DNA from: Lachnospiraceae bacterium Marseille-Q4251
Lineage (GTDB): Bacteria > Bacillota > Clostridia > Lachnospirales > Lachnospiraceae
Assembly: GCA_018223435.1 (NCBI GenBank)
Contig: JAGTTO010000001.1
Location: 3,162,001-3,226,000, forward strand
DNA: 64,000 nt
Reading direction: 5' to 3'
The notes under the pieces were generated by a model that saw only the letters and a list, made by a program, of their open reading frames with translations, had not been told where the DNA came from and ran no database searches. Numbering within the stretch: position 1 is the first letter of the stretch; every line of letters begins with the position of its first letter. A program made the translations under genes and the position numbers. This document shows positions 8,351-18,823 of this stretch, piece after piece.

Positions 8351-8366
8351 TCCTTGTCGCCATAAC

Positions 8367-8404
8367 AAAAAAGAGACGTAAGCCTGAGCCGTACGTCTCT
8401 TTTT
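8367..8404. terminator. Terminator after murC
   Basis: 9-bp perfect stem AGAGACGTA (8372-8380) with TACGTCTCT (8392-8400). There is an A-run at 8367-8372 (T-run for the minus strand) and a T-run at 8400-8404. It ends the leftward murC transcript. Confidence 0.85.
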
Positions 8405-8414
8405 ATCGTGAAAT

Positions 8415-9794
8415 TTATTTTCCTAAGATATGTTCCCCAATCTGGTAAACATCTCCTGCACCCATGGTCAGAAGCAAGTCCCCGCTCTCTGCATTTTCGA
8501 GAAGGTAATTCTCGATCGCATCGAAGGAACGGAAGTAGTGGGCGGGGGTTCCGAGGGCCTCAATCTTTTCCCGAAGGGTATCGGAAGTGATGCCCAAATT
8601 GTCGGTCTCGCGGGCAGCATAGATATCAGCCAGCACGACCTCGTCAGCCATGGAGAGAGCTTTGGCGAAATCATTCATTAGGGCCTTGGTACGGGTGTAT
8701 GTATGGGGCTGGAAGACACACCAGAGCTTTTTGTGCGGACAGTTTTTGGCGGCCTTCAGCGTAGCCATGATCTCTGTGGGATGATGCGCGTAATCGTCGA
8801 TGATGGTCACGCCGCCAATCTCGCCTTTTTTCTCAAAACGGCGGTCAGCGCCGGAGAACTCGGAGAGACCCTTTTTCATGGTTTCGATGTCAATGCCCAG
8901 AAGGTCGCCGAGGGCCAGGGCAGCGGTGGCGTTCCATACGTTGTGGATGCCAGGAACCTTGAGGGAAACTTGAGCCACAGGCTGGCCTTTTTTCACAAAG
9001 GTGAAGGTGGGGTGCGCGTGGTCGTCGAAGGTGATATCGGAAGCGCTGTATTCGCTGTCGGCGCTGCTTCCGTAGGTGATGATCCGGCAGGGCAGGCCCT
9101 TGGTGATTTCCTCGTAGTTCGGAATATCGCTGTTGATGATGAGGATGCCGTTCTCGGGAAGCTTCTCGGCGAAGAGACGGAAGGAGTGACGGATGTCATC
9201 GATATCCTTGAAGAAGTCCAGATGATCCGCGTCGATGTTCAGGATGATGCTGATTGTCGGGAAAAAGCTTAAGAAGCTGTTCGTGTACTCGCAGGCTTCG
9301 GTGATGAAGGTATCGTGGCCGCCCACACGGATGTTTCCGTGGATGGCTTTCAAGATACCGCCGACGGAGATCGTGGGATCTTTCTCAGCCGCCAGCAGGA
9401 TATGGGAAGCCATGGAGGTTGTGGAAGTCTTTCCGTGGGTTCCGGATACGGCGATGGAGGTCTTGTAGTTGGTCATGAGCTGGCCCAGGAGATCGGCTCT
9501 GGTCATCATGGGGATGCCCTTTTCCACAGCGGCTTTATATTCGGGATTGTCCGGATGGATGGCTGCGGTGTAGACCACGAGATCCGTACCGTCCTTAATG
9601 TTGTCTGCGCGCTGACCGTAATAAATCGTGGCGCCGCGGCTGGTCAGAAGGTCGGTCAGGGGGGACTCTTTGGAATCAGAACCGGATACGGTGAAATGGG
9701 CTGCCAGCAGGATCTCTGCCAGGCCGCTCATGCTGATTCCGCCGATGCCGATGAAATGGACATGAATGGGCTTCTTGAAATCTATCTGATACAT
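8415..9794 (-). CDS. murC: UDP-N-acetylmuramate-L-alanine ligase
   Basis: 459 residues, the usual MurC length. It adds L-Ala to UDP-MurNAc in the cytoplasm, the first step of the peptidoglycan stem peptide. N-terminal Rossmann-type substrate domain with HFIGIGGISMSGLAEIL; central ATP-binding domain with SGTHGKTSTTSM; C-terminal domain with DDYAHHPTEI and FQPHTYTRT. Ribosome binding site AAAGGAG is 9 nt before the ATG. It is a single-gene unit with its own promoter and terminator, transcribed against the neighbouring glg genes. Confidence 0.97.
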   Translation of the reverse strand: MYQIDFKKPIHVHFIGIGGISMSGLAEILLAAHFTVSGSDSKESPLTDLLTSRGATIYYGQRADNIKDGTDLVVYTAAIHPDNPEYKAAVEKGIPMMTRADLLGQLMTNYKTSIAVSGTHGKTSTTSMASHILLAAEKDPTISVGGILKAIHGNIRVGGHDTFITEACEYTNSFLSFFPTISIILNIDADHLDFFKDIDDIRHSFRLFAEKLPENGILIINSDIPNYEEITKGLPCRIITYGSSADSEYSASDITFDDHAHPTFTFVKKGQPVAQVSLKVPGIHNVWNATAALALGDLLGIDIETMKKGLSEFSGADRRFEKKGEIGGVTIIDDYAHHPTEIMATLKAAKNCPHKKLWCVFQPHTYTRTKALMNDFAKALSMADEVVLADIYAARETDNLGITSDTLREKIEALGTPAHYFRSFDAIENYLLENAESGDLLLTMGAGDVYQIGEHILGK

Positions 9795-9849
9795 AGTGAA
9801 AATCTCCTTTTATACTTTGTGGCGGAGAAAAATCCGCATACTCTTTCTT

Positions 9850-9878
9850 ATTATATCCTCTTTTACGGAAAATGGGAA
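9850..9878 (-). promoter_or_regulatory. murC promoter
   Basis: Minus strand: -35 TTCCCA (9878-9873), 17-base spacer, -10 TATAAT (9855-9850), about 55 bases before the murC ATG. Confidence 0.6.
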
Positions 9879-10005
9879 GTATTTCTTCGGCGCCTGCTGT
9901 AAGGTCTGCGGAAAAAAGCCCTGTCGTTTTTATGCAGATTGCCGTGAAAAATGGAAAAAGTTGTGAGTAATAGTGCAAAACAGACAAAAACAAATCGCAA
10001 AATCC

Positions 10006-10118
10006 TTGTAAAAAGGTGGGATTTAGACAAATTCTATGAATAAATTGTAAAAATGAGGGTTTTTATGATTGTAAAAAGCGATAATTTTGGAAAAAAATAC
10101 ATCAAATTTTTGTAAAAA
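10006..10118 (+). repeat. Four copies of TTGTAAAAA upstream of glgC
   Basis: The 9-mer TTGTAAAAA occurs at 10006, 10045, 10069 and 10110, all in the same orientation, within the AT-rich gap before glgC. The last copy ends 3 bases before the -35 box. They look like binding sites for a regulator of glycogen synthesis, although AT-rich chance repeats cannot be excluded. Confidence 0.5.
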
Positions 10119-10121
10119 GTG

Positions 10122-10150
10122 TTCACATATGAGCGGAAGTGTGCTATAAT
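10122..10150 (+). promoter_or_regulatory. glgC-glgD promoter
   Basis: -35 TTCACA (10122-10127), 17-base spacer, -10 TATAAT (10145-10150), about 37 bases before the glgC start. Confidence 0.8.
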
Positions 10151-10186
10151 CGTTAATACAATAAATTTACAACAAGAGGTGATAGC

Positions 10187-11461
10187 GTGATTAAGAAAGA
10201 AATGATTGCAATGCTGCTTGCAGGAGGCCAGGGAAGCCGTCTGGGTGTACTGACAGCGAAGGTGGCGAAACCGGCGGTTGCTTTTGGCGGAAAATATCGC
10301 ATCATCGATTTTCCTCTCAGCAACTGTATTAATTCTGGTGTAGATACAGTAGGCGTTCTGACACAATATCAGCCCTTACGGCTGAATACACATATCGGGA
10401 TTGGTATCCCGTGGGATCTTGACCGCAATATCGGTGGTGTGACTGTCCTTCCTCCCTATGAGAAGAGCGAGAACAGCGAGTGGTATACAGGTACCGCCAA
10501 TGCGATCTATCAGAACCTGAATTACATGGAAAGCTTCAATCCGGAATACGTTTTAATCCTTTCCGGAGACCATATCTATAAAATGGATTACGAAGTGATG
10601 CTCGACTTCCACAAGGCAAACAATGCCGATGTGACCATCGCCGTTATGCCGGTTCCGATGGAGGAGGCCAGCCGCTTCGGTATCGTTGTGACTGACGATA
10701 ATGCACAGATCACGGAGTTCCAGGAGAAACCGGAGCATCCGAGCAGTAATCTGGCATCAATGGGTATCTACATATTCTCATGGAAGGTTCTGAAAGAAGC
10801 CCTGGTGACTCTGAAGGATCAGAGCAACTGCGACTTTGGTAAACATGTCATTCCCTACTGCTTCGAGCAGGGCAAGAAGCTGGTAGCCTACGAGTACAAC
10901 GGTTACTGGAAGGATGTAGGAACCCTCGGTTCTTACTGGGAAGCAAATATGGAGCTCATCGATATCATTCCTGAGTTCAATCTTTACGAGGAGTTCTGGA
11001 AAATTTATACCAGCAGCGAGATCATCCCGCCGCAGTATATTTCTTCTGAGGCAAAGATCGGAAAGAGCATCATCGGAGACGGCGCGGAGATCTACGGTGA
11101 AGTGGAAAATTCCGTTATCGGGCCAGGTGTTTTCATCGGCAAGGGAGCTGTGGTGCGTGATTCCATCATCATGAAGGAAGCAAGCATCGGAGCAGGCTGC
11201 GTCATCGACCGCAGCATCATTGCAGAGAATGTAAAGGTCGGCGAAAATGTTGTGACCAACGTGGGCGAAGATGTACCGAATAAATTAAAGCCAAAGGTAT
11301 ACTCCTTCGGTCTTACCACCATCGGCGAGGACAGTGTGATTCCCGCCAACGTGAAGATCGGCAAGAATACCGCCATTTCCGGCGAGACCACACCGGAGGA
11401 TTATCCGGACGGAGTACTGGAAAGCGGTGAGACTTTGATTAAGGAAGGTGATTTAGCATGA
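10187..11461 (+). CDS. glgC: Glucose-1-phosphate adenylyltransferase, catalytic subunit
   Basis: 424 residues. Makes ADP-glucose from glucose 1-phosphate and ATP for glycogen synthesis. GTG start at 10187 with AGAGGTGAT upstream; [23 protein letters not shown] is the family N-terminus. The nucleotidyltransferase domain contains the GGxGxRL loop, [20 protein letters not shown], the catalytic region [10 protein letters not shown], and FQEKP. The C-terminal left-handed beta-helix has many hexapeptide repeats ([11 protein letters not shown]...[14 protein letters not shown]). It overlaps glgD by 4 nt (ATGA), so the two subunits are translationally coupled. glgA, glgB and glgP are not in the window. 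Confidence 0.97.
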   Translation: MIKKEMIAMLLAGGQGSRLGVLTAKVAKPAVAFGGKYRIIDFPLSNCINSGVDTVGVLTQYQPLRLNTHIGIGIPWDLDRNIGGVTVLPPYEKSENSEWYTGTANAIYQNLNYMESFNPEYVLILSGDHIYKMDYEVMLDFHKANNADVTIAVMPVPMEEASRFGIVVTDDNAQITEFQEKPEHPSSNLASMGIYIFSWKVLKEALVTLKDQSNCDFGKHVIPYCFEQGKKLVAYEYNGYWKDVGTLGSYWEANMELIDIIPEFNLYEEFWKIYTSSEIIPPQYISSEAKIGKSIIGDGAEIYGEVENSVIGPGVFIGKGAVVRDSIIMKEASIGAGCVIDRSIIAENVKVGENVVTNVGEDVPNKLKPKVYSFGLTTIGEDSVIPANVKIGKNTAISGETTPEDYPDGVLESGETLIKEGDLA

Positions 11462-12576
11462 GAGCAGTAGGAATTATTTTGGCAGGTGGCAATAATCACC
11501 GGATGAAAGAACTTTCAAATAAACGTGCGATCGCAGCTATGCCCATCGCAGGCAGCTACCGCAGCATCGACTTCGCACTCAGCAATATGACGAACAGCGG
11601 CGTTCAGAAGGTTGCTGTTCTGACCCAGTACAATGCCCGTTCCTTAAACGAGCACTTGAGCTCCTCCAAATGGTGGAACTTTGGCCGTAAACAGGGCGGT
11701 ATGTTCGTATTCACACCGACCATCACCAAGGAGAACAGCTTCTGGTATCAGGGTACCGCAGATGCCATCTATCAGAACCTGGATTTCCTGAAAAGATGCC
11801 ATGAGCCCTATGTGATCATCGCTTCCGGTGACGGTGTGTACAAGCTGGATTACAACAAAGTCTTGGAATACCATATCCAGAAAAAAGCCGATATCACCGT
11901 TGTGTGCAAAGAGCTTCCGTCCACCGAGGATGTGACCCGCTTCGGTGTGCTGAAGATGAACGAGGACTGCCGGATTGAGGAGTTCGAGGAGAAACCCATG
12001 GTGAGCAACTCCAACATCGTCTCCACCGGTATCTATGTGATCCGCCGCCGTCAGCTCATTGAGCTCGTAGAGCGCTGCGCCCAGGAAGACCGTTACGATT
12101 TCGTAAAGGATATCCTGATCCGTTATAAGAACCTCAAGAGAATCTATGGCTACAAGATGCAGGATTACTGGAGCAATATCGCAGCAGTGGATTCCTACTA
12201 CAGAACTAATATGGATTTCCTGAAACCGGAAGTGAGAAACTACTTCTTCCATCAGTATCCGGACATCTATTCCAAAGTGGACGATCTGCCCCCCGCAAAA
12301 TACAATCCGGGCAGCGAGGTCCGCAACAGTCTGGTATCCGCGGGCTGTATCATCAACGGAACCGTGGAAAATTCCATCCTGTTTAAAAAGGTATTTGTCG
12401 GCGAGAATTGTGTGATCAAAAATTCCATCATTCTGAATGACGTATATTTAGGGGACAACACGCATATCGAGAATTGTATCGTGGAGAGCCGCGATACGAT
12501 CCGGGCGAACTCCTACCATGTGGGTGAGGATGACATCAAGATCGTGATCGAGAAGAACGAGAGATACGTTCTCTGA
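11458..12576 (+). CDS. glgD: GlgD, second (regulatory) subunit of glucose-1-phosphate adenylyltransferase
   Basis: 372 residues, paralogue of GlgC that pairs with it in Firmicutes. The N-terminal loop is [35 protein letters not shown], so the GGxGxR motif of the catalytic subunit is degenerate (GGNNHRM). This supports a regulatory rather than catalytic role. The [10 protein letters not shown] region and EEFEEKP are kept. The C-terminal hexapeptide helix is shorter than in GlgC. Translation is coupled to glgC through ATGA. Confidence 0.95.
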   Translation: MRAVGIILAGGNNHRMKELSNKRAIAAMPIAGSYRSIDFALSNMTNSGVQKVAVLTQYNARSLNEHLSSSKWWNFGRKQGGMFVFTPTITKENSFWYQGTADAIYQNLDFLKRCHEPYVIIASGDGVYKLDYNKVLEYHIQKKADITVVCKELPSTEDVTRFGVLKMNEDCRIEEFEEKPMVSNSNIVSTGIYVIRRRQLIELVERCAQEDRYDFVKDILIRYKNLKRIYGYKMQDYWSNIAAVDSYYRTNMDFLKPEVRNYFFHQYPDIYSKVDDLPPAKYNPGSEVRNSLVSAGCIINGTVENSILFKKVFVGENCVIKNSIILNDVYLGDNTHIENCIVESRDTIRANSYHVGEDDIKIVIEKNERYVL

Positions 12577-12670
12577 TCAGGCACGGCAGTTGAGAAGGTC
12601 TGCCGTAAGGGCACACAGAAACTGTCTGCCCTGTGGAAAAAGGAGAAAGAGCGAAAGGGGCTAACGAGGA

Positions 12671-12958
12671 ATGAGGATTACAGATGTGAGAGTTAGAAAG
12701 GTAGCAAAAGATGGAAAAATGAAGGCAGTCGTCTCCATTACACTGGATGACGAGTTTGTTGTTCATGATATCAAGGTGATTGAAGGGGAAAAGGGTTTAT
12801 TTATCGCCATGCCGAGCCGGAAAGCATCGGATGGAGAATACCGTGATATTGCTCACCCGATTAACTCTGAGACCAGAGAGCGCATTCAGACTATCATTCT
12901 GGAGCAGTATGAAAAAGCGGCTGCAGAGTCTGCCGAGGCGGAGGAAGCAGCAGAGTAG
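12671..12958 (+). CDS. spoVG: SpoVG, RNA-binding regulator
   Basis: 95 residues, the normal size. Starts [51 protein letters not shown] and has the conserved [16 protein letters not shown]. The C-terminal tail is acidic and Ala-rich. SpoVG proteins bind RNA/DNA and affect sporulation, division and cell-wall genes in Firmicutes. It sits in the conserved near-origin neighbourhood with pth and mfd. The gap from glgD holds small hairpins (for example CGGCAG/CTGCCG around 12587-12608) but no clear T-run, so read-through from glgD is possible. A strong terminator follows the gene. Confidence 0.97.
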   Translation: MRITDVRVRKVAKDGKMKAVVSITLDDEFVVHDIKVIEGEKGLFIAMPSRKASDGEYRDIAHPINSETRERIQTIILEQYEKAAAESAEAEEAAE

Positions 12959-13000
12959 TTTTAAAAGGGAACAGATCCCGGAAACAGAGAAAAGAACAGG

Positions 13001-13046
13001 AGATACCGCAGAAAATTGCAGTTATGCATATCTGCGGTATCTTTTT
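13001..13046 (+). terminator. Terminator after spoVG
   Basis: 12-bp perfect stem AGATACCGCAGA (13001-13012) with TCTGCGGTATCT (13031-13042), then a T-run to 13046. Confidence 0.9.
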
Positions 13047-13058
13047 GCGTGTTTATAC

Positions 13059-13087
13059 TTGACAACACTTGGAAATTATGCTATGGT
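13059..13087 (+). promoter_or_regulatory. Promoter of the pth-mfd transcript
   Basis: -35 TTGACA (13059-13064), 17-base spacer, -10 TATGGT (13082-13087). Transcription would start near 13095, leaving a leader of about 325 nt before pth. The leader contains inverted segments (GATGGTTT near 13142 and AAACCATC near 13270). I could not match it to a known riboswitch or small RNA. Confidence 0.75.
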
Positions 13088-13210
13088 GATATTGTTGGAA
13101 CAGTTCTATTCATTCAGAGATTACGGCAGTCTGCCGGGTGATGGTTTCATTCTGGGACCTCACATTATTCCAATGAGAACTAAAAGTAAAGAGGCAAGGG
13201 GAGGATGTGT

Positions 13211-13414
13211 ATGGAATCCGTGCGTCTGCCGGCGGGGAAACTTGTGAATTTTCTTTTCCTGCAGACAAAAACCATCAGAGAGGCTTTGGGAAGAAAGGAG
13301 CAGCTCATGGGGAAAATTTCCTGTTTTTCTGCCGACAGGAGCGCACTGGACATTTTGCAAAGAATCCTGTACAATCGTGAGATGAAAGATTCGATTTATA
13401 AGAACAGGAGATAA
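13211..13414 (+). CDS. Possible 67-residue leader protein before pth
   Basis: ATG at 13211 follows GGGGAGG at a workable distance. The frame runs 67 codons and ends 6 nt before the pth ATG, where the pth ribosome binding site (AGGAGATAA) overlaps its stop. No family recognised; mixed, basic composition with no signal or membrane segment. The spacing is typical of an operon gene, but the stretch could equally be structured leader RNA with an accidental frame. Confidence 0.3.
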   Translation: MESVRLPAGKLVNFLFLQTKTIREALGRKEQLMGKISCFSADRSALDILQRILYNREMKDSIYKNRR

Positions 13415-13420
13415 TTATAT

Positions 13421-13993
13421 ATGTATATCATAGCAGGACTTGGAAATCCGGGAAAGCAGTACGAGCATACCCGTCATAATGTGGGTTTTGATACCCTGGA
13501 TAAGCTGGCAGAGAAGTATCACATCCCGATCGACACGCAGAAACATAAGGCCGTCTGCGGCAGCGGCTATATCGAAGGGCAGAAGGTGATTCTGGTGAAA
13601 CCCCAGACTTATATGAATCTTAGTGGTGAAAGTCTGCGGGAAATCATAGACTTTTACAAACTGAACCCGGCGGAGGAGCTCATCGTGATCTATGATGATA
13701 TCAGTCTGGATCCGGGCCAGCTTCGGATCCGTGCAAAGGGAAGCGCCGGCGGCCACAACGGGATCAAGAGTATCATTGCCCATCTGGGAAGCGAGTTTAT
13801 GCGGGTGAAGATGGGGGTCGGCGAGAAGCCGGCTCACTATGATCTGGCGGACTATGTGTTGGGCCATTTTCAGAAGGCAGACCGGGAGCTTGTGGAGGAA
13901 GCCATGGACCGGGCGGTGGAGGCCATTGCCATGATGGTTCAGGGGGACTGTGCCGGCGCCATGAACCATTATAATAAGAAGGTAGAGAGATGA
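13421..13993 (+). CDS. pth: Peptidyl-tRNA hydrolase
   Basis: 190 residues. Frees tRNA from peptidyl-tRNAs that drop off the ribosome. Signatures: MYIIAGLGNPGKQYEHTRHNVGFDTLDKL (with the catalytic His in RHNVGF), KPQTYMNLSGES, IVIYDDISLDPG, and GSAGGHNGIKSI. AGGAG lies upstream. Its last codons overlap the mfd start by 4 nt (ATGA), so mfd is translationally coupled. The pth-mfd order is conserved in Firmicutes. Confidence 0.98.
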   Translation: MYIIAGLGNPGKQYEHTRHNVGFDTLDKLAEKYHIPIDTQKHKAVCGSGYIEGQKVILVKPQTYMNLSGESLREIIDFYKLNPAEELIVIYDDISLDPGQLRIRAKGSAGGHNGIKSIIAHLGSEFMRVKMGVGEKPAHYDLADYVLGHFQKADRELVEEAMDRAVEAIAMMVQGDCAGAMNHYNKKVER

Positions 13994-16900
13994 AAGCTTT
14001 TACAGAACCCCTGAAAGCGCTGGGGGAATTTGAGTCCATACGGGATAGCCTGAAAAAACAGAAGGGCATGACAGAGGTGCAGGGCTGCATCGATGCCCAG
14101 AAGGCTCATTTTATCTATGGACTCAGCGAGGATTTTCTGTTCCGGGTCATTGTGACCTACAGTGAGCTGCGGGCCAGGGAGATCTACGACAATTACCGCT
14201 GTTTTGATAAGGACGTGCTGCTCTTTCCGGCCCGGGACCTGATCTTTTACAGCGCGGATATCCACAGCAGTCTCATCGTGCAGCAGCGAATCCGGGTGCT
14301 GGAGAAGATTCTCTCGGGAAAAGGAGGAACCATCATCACGACGATGGGAAGCTGTATGGATCACCTGCTTCCGCTGGGCGAGTTTCAGAAAAATATCCTG
14401 AAAATCGAGATCGAAAGCACGCTTGATTTCGAGGAGCTGAAAAAGACGCTGGTATCTCTGGGCTATGAGCGCATGGGCCAGGTGGAGGGAGAAGGCCAGT
14501 TTGCGATCCGAGGCGGGATTCTGGATATCTTTCCGCTGACTGAGGAGACGCCGGTTCGGGTGGAGCTCTGGGGCGATGAGGTGGATTCAATCCGAAGCTT
14601 TGATGTGGAGAGCCAGCGGTCCATTGAAAATCTGGAAGAACTGGTGATCTATCCGGCCACGGAGGTTCCTGCGGACTCGAAGCGTATCGAGGAAGGCCTA
14701 AAGCGCATGGAAGCCGATGTGAAGGCGGCGAAAAAAGCCATGGAAAAGCAGGGGAATACCGAAGGTGCTCACCGGCTAGGAACGCTTTTTTCCGAGACGA
14801 AGGAGAAGCTTACGGAGTTTCAGGGGCAGGGAAGCCTGGGGCTTGACGGTATCGTGGACTATTTCTATAAGGAAACGGTCTCTTTTCCGCAGTATCTGGA
14901 CCCGGAGCGGACGCTCTTTGTCCTGGATGAACCCAACCGGGTGCAGCAGGAGGGAGAGGCCATCGAGACGGAGTTTCAGGAGAGTATGACGCAGCGACTG
15001 GAGAAGGGCTATCTTTTGCCGGGGCAGATGAAGATTCTCTTCGGTACGGCCACAGCTCTTTCAAGGCTTACCGAACATCATACGCTGGGGCTCTCCACGC
15101 TGGAGGCGGCGAGAGGGCATTTTCAGATCGTGAACCAGTTCAGCATGTCCGTACGAAGCGTCAATCCCTACAACAACAGCTTCGAGCTTCTGGTGAAAGA
15201 TCTGGCCCGCTGGAAAAAAGAGGGCTACCGGGTGATTCTTCTGTCGGGTTCCAGGACAAGAGCCGAGCGGCTGGCGGCAGATCTCACGGAAAACGGTGTC
15301 ACAGCCTTTTATTCTGAGGATATGGACCGGGTGCCGAAGCCGGGGGAGATCATGACAGCCTGCGGAAATATTCACCGGGGCTTTGAATATCCGCTGATCA
15401 AATTTGTGGTGATCTCCGAGAGCGATGTTTTCGGCAAGGACCATAAGAAAAAGAAACGCCAGAAGACCTACGAGGGCCAGAAGATCCAGAGCTTTACCGA
15501 GCTTTCAGTGGGAGATTATGTGGTTCACGAAAATCACGGTCTCGGTGTTTACCGGGGTATCGAGAAAATCGTGGTGGATAAGGTCGCCAAGGATTACATG
15601 AAGATCGAGTACGCGGGAAAAAGCTTTCTCTATGTGCTGGCAACTCAGCTCGACGCGATTCAGAAGTACGCCGGGGCCGACGCGAAGCAGCCGAAGCTCA
15701 ACAAATTGGGAACCCAGGACTGGAACAAAACCAAGACCCGGGTTCGTACGGCGGTAAAAGCCATCGCCCAGGATCTGGTGAAGCTCTATGCGGTGCGCCA
15801 GGCAAAGAATGGTTTTGTCTACAGCGAGGATTCGATCTGGCAGCGGGAATTCGAGGAAGCCTTTCCCTATGAAGAGACGGATGACCAGCTGGCAGCCATC
15901 GAGGCTACGAAGAAGGATATGGAGAGTACGAAGATCATGGACCGGCTGATCTGTGGGGATGTGGGCTACGGAAAGACGGAGATTGCGATCCGGGCAGCCT
16001 TCAAGGCCGTACAGGATGGAAAACAGGTGGTTTTTCTGGTGCCGACCACGATTCTGGCCCAGCAGCACTACAACAATTTCGTCCAGCGGATGAAGGATTT
16101 TCCTGTGCGGGTGGACCTTCTATGCCGTTTCCGTACGCCAAAGGAACAGACCAAAACCCTCACGGATGTGAAAAAAGGCCTTGTGGATATCCTCATCGGA
16201 ACTCACAGAGTCCTGTCAAAGGATGTACAGTTTAAGGATCTTGGGCTTCTCATCATCGATGAGGAGCAGCGTTTCGGCGTGACCCACAAGGAGAAGATCA
16301 AGCAGCTCCGGGAAAATGTGGATGTTCTGACGCTGACGGCGACGCCGATCCCCAGAACCCTTCATATGAGCCTTATCGGCATCCGTGATATGAGTGTCCT
16401 AGAGGAGGCACCCAGGGAGCGGGTACCGATTCAGACCTATGTGATGGAATACAATGAGGAGATGGTCCGGGAGGCCATCAGCCGGGAGCTGGCCAGAGGC
16501 GGTCAGGTCTACTATGTCTATAACCGGGTCAACACGATCGTGGAGATGACAAACACGATCGCTAAACTGGTGCCGGAGGCCAACGTGGCCTTTGCCCACG
16601 GACAGATGAAAGAGCACGAACTGGAACGGATCATGTACGATTTCATCAACGGGGAGATCGATGTACTGGTGTCCACGACGATCATCGAGACGGGCCTGGA
16701 TATCTCGAATGTCAACACGATGATCATTCACGATGCCGACAACATGGGGCTATCCCAGCTCTATCAGCTCCGGGGCCGGGTGGGCCGTTCCAACCGTACC
16801 GCCTACGCCTTCCTTATGTATAAGAGAAACAAAATGCTGAAAGAAGTGGCGGAGAAGCGTCTTCATGCGATCCGGGAATTTACGGATCTTGGCAGCGGCT

Positions 16901-17544
16901 TCAAGATCGCGATGAGGGATCTGGAGATCCGGGGAGCTGGAAACCTGTTGGGAGCGGAGCAGCACGGCCACATGGAGGCGGTCGGCTATGATCTCTACTG
17001 TAAGATGCTCAATGAGGCGGTAAAAGAACAGAAGGGCGAGTGGCAGGAGAAGGAAGAATTTGAAACGACCATTGACCTGGATGTGAACGCTTTTATCCCC
17101 GAGCGCTATATCAAAAACGAGATGCAGAAGCTGGATATTTACAAGAGGATCGCCGGTATCGAGTCCGAGGAGGAGCGGGACGATATGCTGGAGGAGCTGA
17201 TGGACCGCTTCGGGGAACCACCGAGATCCGTACAGAACCTTCTCTCCATCGCAAATCTCAAGGCCATTGCTCACCGCTGTTATTTTACCGAGGTGGCCCA
17301 GAAGGGCGATTTTATCCGGTTTACGATGTTTGAACATGCGATCGCCGACCCGGTGAAAATCGAAGAGCTGGTGAAACGAGGCAAGGGAAGGCTCAAATTC
17401 ATCATCGACACGAATCCCTATTTCCTTTACAGCAAGCCCAGAAAGAACGGAAACGATAATCAGGACGTGCTCTATGTGGTGGGAGAACTTCTGAAGGAAT
17501 TTCAGGCCCTCGTGCCGAAGGAAGCTTGTGAAAAAAGTGTGTAA
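13990..17544 (+). CDS. mfd: Transcription-repair coupling factor
   Basis: 1184 residues, full length. Removes stalled RNA polymerase at lesions and recruits UvrA. The N-terminal UvrB-like module includes [17 protein letters not shown]. The polymerase-interaction domain begins [21 protein letters not shown]. Helicase motifs: I ([18 protein letters not shown]), II ([11 protein letters not shown]), III ([16 protein letters not shown]), and V/VI ([36 protein letters not shown]). The C-terminal TRCF domain follows ([14 protein letters not shown]...[17 protein letters not shown]). It is followed by a foldase lipoprotein gene 76 nt downstream, a common Clostridial arrangement. Confidence 0.98.
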   Translation: MKAFTEPLKALGEFESIRDSLKKQKGMTEVQGCIDAQKAHFIYGLSEDFLFRVIVTYSELRAREIYDNYRCFDKDVLLFPARDLIFYSADIHSSLIVQQRIRVLEKILSGKGGTIITTMGSCMDHLLPLGEFQKNILKIEIESTLDFEELKKTLVSLGYERMGQVEGEGQFAIRGGILDIFPLTEETPVRVELWGDEVDSIRSFDVESQRSIENLEELVIYPATEVPADSKRIEEGLKRMEADVKAAKKAMEKQGNTEGAHRLGTLFSETKEKLTEFQGQGSLGLDGIVDYFYKETVSFPQYLDPERTLFVLDEPNRVQQEGEAIETEFQESMTQRLEKGYLLPGQMKILFGTATALSRLTEHHTLGLSTLEAARGHFQIVNQFSMSVRSVNPYNNSFELLVKDLARWKKEGYRVILLSGSRTRAERLAADLTENGVTAFYSEDMDRVPKPGEIMTACGNIHRGFEYPLIKFVVISESDVFGKDHKKKKRQKTYEGQKIQSFTELSVGDYVVHENHGLGVYRGIEKIVVDKVAKDYMKIEYAGKSFLYVLATQLDAIQKYAGADAKQPKLNKLGTQDWNKTKTRVRTAVKAIAQDLVKLYAVRQAKNGFVYSEDSIWQREFEEAFPYEETDDQLAAIEATKKDMESTKIMDRLICGDVGYGKTEIAIRAAFKAVQDGKQVVFLVPTTILAQQHYNNFVQRMKDFPVRVDLLCRFRTPKEQTKTLTDVKKGLVDILIGTHRVLSKDVQFKDLGLLIIDEEQRFGVTHKEKIKQLRENVDVLTLTATPIPRTLHMSLIGIRDMSVLEEAPRERVPIQTYVMEYNEEMVREAISRELARGGQVYYVYNRVNTIVEMTNTIAKLVPEANVAFAHGQMKEHELERIMYDFINGEIDVLVSTTIIETGLDISNVNTMIIHDADNMGLSQLYQLRGRVGRSNRTAYAFLMYKRNKMLKEVAEKRLHAIREFTDLGSGFKIAMRDLEIRGAGNLLGAEQHGHMEAVGYDLYCKMLNEAVKEQKGEWQEKEEFETTIDLDVNAFIPERYIKNEMQKLDIYKRIAGIESEEERDDMLEELMDRFGEPPRSVQNLLSIANLKAIAHRCYFTEVAQKGDFIRFTMFEHAIADPVKIEELVKRGKGRLKFIIDTNPYFLYSKPRKNGNDNQDVLYVVGELLKEFQALVPKEACEKSV

Positions 17545-17620
17545 ATTCCACAAAATCGTTGCGGGAACGGGAAAAAAGGGCTATAATAGCAAAAGGTAAT
17601 GAGACAGGAGGATCGTTTTT

Positions 17621-18823
17621 ATGAACAAGTTAGGGAGAAAATTACTGGTAGCGAGTCTGTGTGCCTGCATGGCGGCGGCTTCACTTACGGGCTGTGGTTC
17701 CAAGGCAGGAAAGGCAGCGGTTACTGTGGGAGATGATACGGCGAGCCTCGGACTGGTAAATCTGATGCTGCGTTATAATCAGGCGCAGATGCAGAGCCTT
17801 TATGCTTCCTTCATGGGTGACAATATGTGGGAGACCTATGGAGAGACCACAAAGAGCAATATCGTAGAGAGCCTTGAAAATATGTTCCTGATGGAGCAGC
17901 ATATGAGCGACTACGGCGTTTCCATCACGGATGAGGACAAGACAAAGATTTCTGAGGCGGCAACCCGCTTCATCGAGGAGAATGACGAGAAGACCGTAAA
18001 GGCCATGAATGCCACTCAGGAGAATGTGGAGCGTCTTTTGACTCTCTATACGGTTCAGTCCAGAATGTATAATGCTATCATCGCTGGTGTGGATACCAAT
18101 GTAACCGACGAGGAAGCAGCCCAGAAGACTGTAAAATACGTTCTTTTCAGCACTGCAGGCAGCACCGATGAGGATGGCAACAGCGTGGAAATGAGCGATG
18201 AAGAGAAAGCAGCCAAGAAAGAACAGGCTCAGAAACTTCTGGATGCAGTCAAAGGCGGCGAGGATATGGCGGATGCCCTTACCGAGCTGGGCGAGGACCG
18301 TTCTCCGGTGACGAGCTCCTATGGTGCAGATAACGGAACTCTGAACGATACGCTGAAGGAAGCCGCTGACAAGCTTTCTGACGGCGAGGTGGCAGATGAG
18401 CTGATCGAGACCGACGGCGGTTACTATGTTCTTCAGATGGTGACGACCTTTGATGAGGAGAAGACCAACGAGCAGAAAGAGACGATTCTTTCCCAGAGAA
18501 AGAGCGATCTCTATACAGAGACCCTGGACGGCTGGAAAGAGGACGCGAAGATCTCTACAGATTCCGATTTGTTGACAGAGCTCGACTTTACTGATACCTA
18601 TCAGATGAAGGAGACCGAGACGGAGACTTCCACCGATACCACTGAGACCGAGACTGGCAGCGAGGCAGGTTCCGAGGCAGAAACCACGGAAGCAGCAACC
18701 GAGGCGGCATCTGAGGCAGGGACCACAGAGGCAGCAACCGAGGCAGCATCTGAGACCGAGACCACAGAGGCGGCTACGGAAGCAGCATCTGAAACAGAAA
18801 CTGAGACTGCTGCGGAGAAATAA
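17621..18823 (+). CDS. PrsA/SurA-like foldase lipoprotein
   Basis: 400 residues. Signal peptide with lipobox LTGC (MNKLGRKLLVASLCACMAAASLTGCGSK), so it is anchored outside the membrane. A SurA-N-like helical region with chaperone features (MFLMEQHMSDYGVSITDEDKTKI) is followed by a parvulin-like domain (VKYVLFSTAG...ALTELGEDRSP...GTLNDTLKEAADKLSDGEVADELIETDGGYYVLQMV). The usual catalytic residues are hard to place, so chaperone activity is surer than isomerase activity. The last ~75 residues are low-complexity Thr/Glu/Ala, including repeats of TEAATEAASE, a likely wall-spanning or flexible tail. Probably co-transcribed with mfd and ended by the terminator at 19108. Confidence 0.85.
   Translation: MNKLGRKLLVASLCACMAAASLTGCGSKAGKAAVTVGDDTASLGLVNLMLRYNQAQMQSLYASFMGDNMWETYGETTKSNIVESLENMFLMEQHMSDYGVSITDEDKTKISEAATRFIEENDEKTVKAMNATQENVERLLTLYTVQSRMYNAIIAGVDTNVTDEEAAQKTVKYVLFSTAGSTDEDGNSVEMSDEEKAAKKEQAQKLLDAVKGGEDMADALTELGEDRSPVTSSYGADNGTLNDTLKEAADKLSDGEVADELIETDGGYYVLQMVTTFDEEKTNEQKETILSQRKSDLYTETLDGWKEDAKISTDSDLLTELDFTDTYQMKETETETSTDTTETETGSEAGSEAETTEAATEAASEAGTTEAATEAASETETTEAATEAASETETETAAEK

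Noticed and set aside
7870..8363. Two short minus frames (102 and 66 residues) between dnaD and murC
   Set aside because: They overlap the DnaA-box cluster, have no ribosome sites and an odd composition rich in His/Phe from reading repeats of the boxes.
13088..13420. 6S RNA, tmRNA or signal recognition particle RNA in the pth leader
   Set aside because: I looked for the known core sequences of these RNAs and found none; it is left as an unassigned leader.
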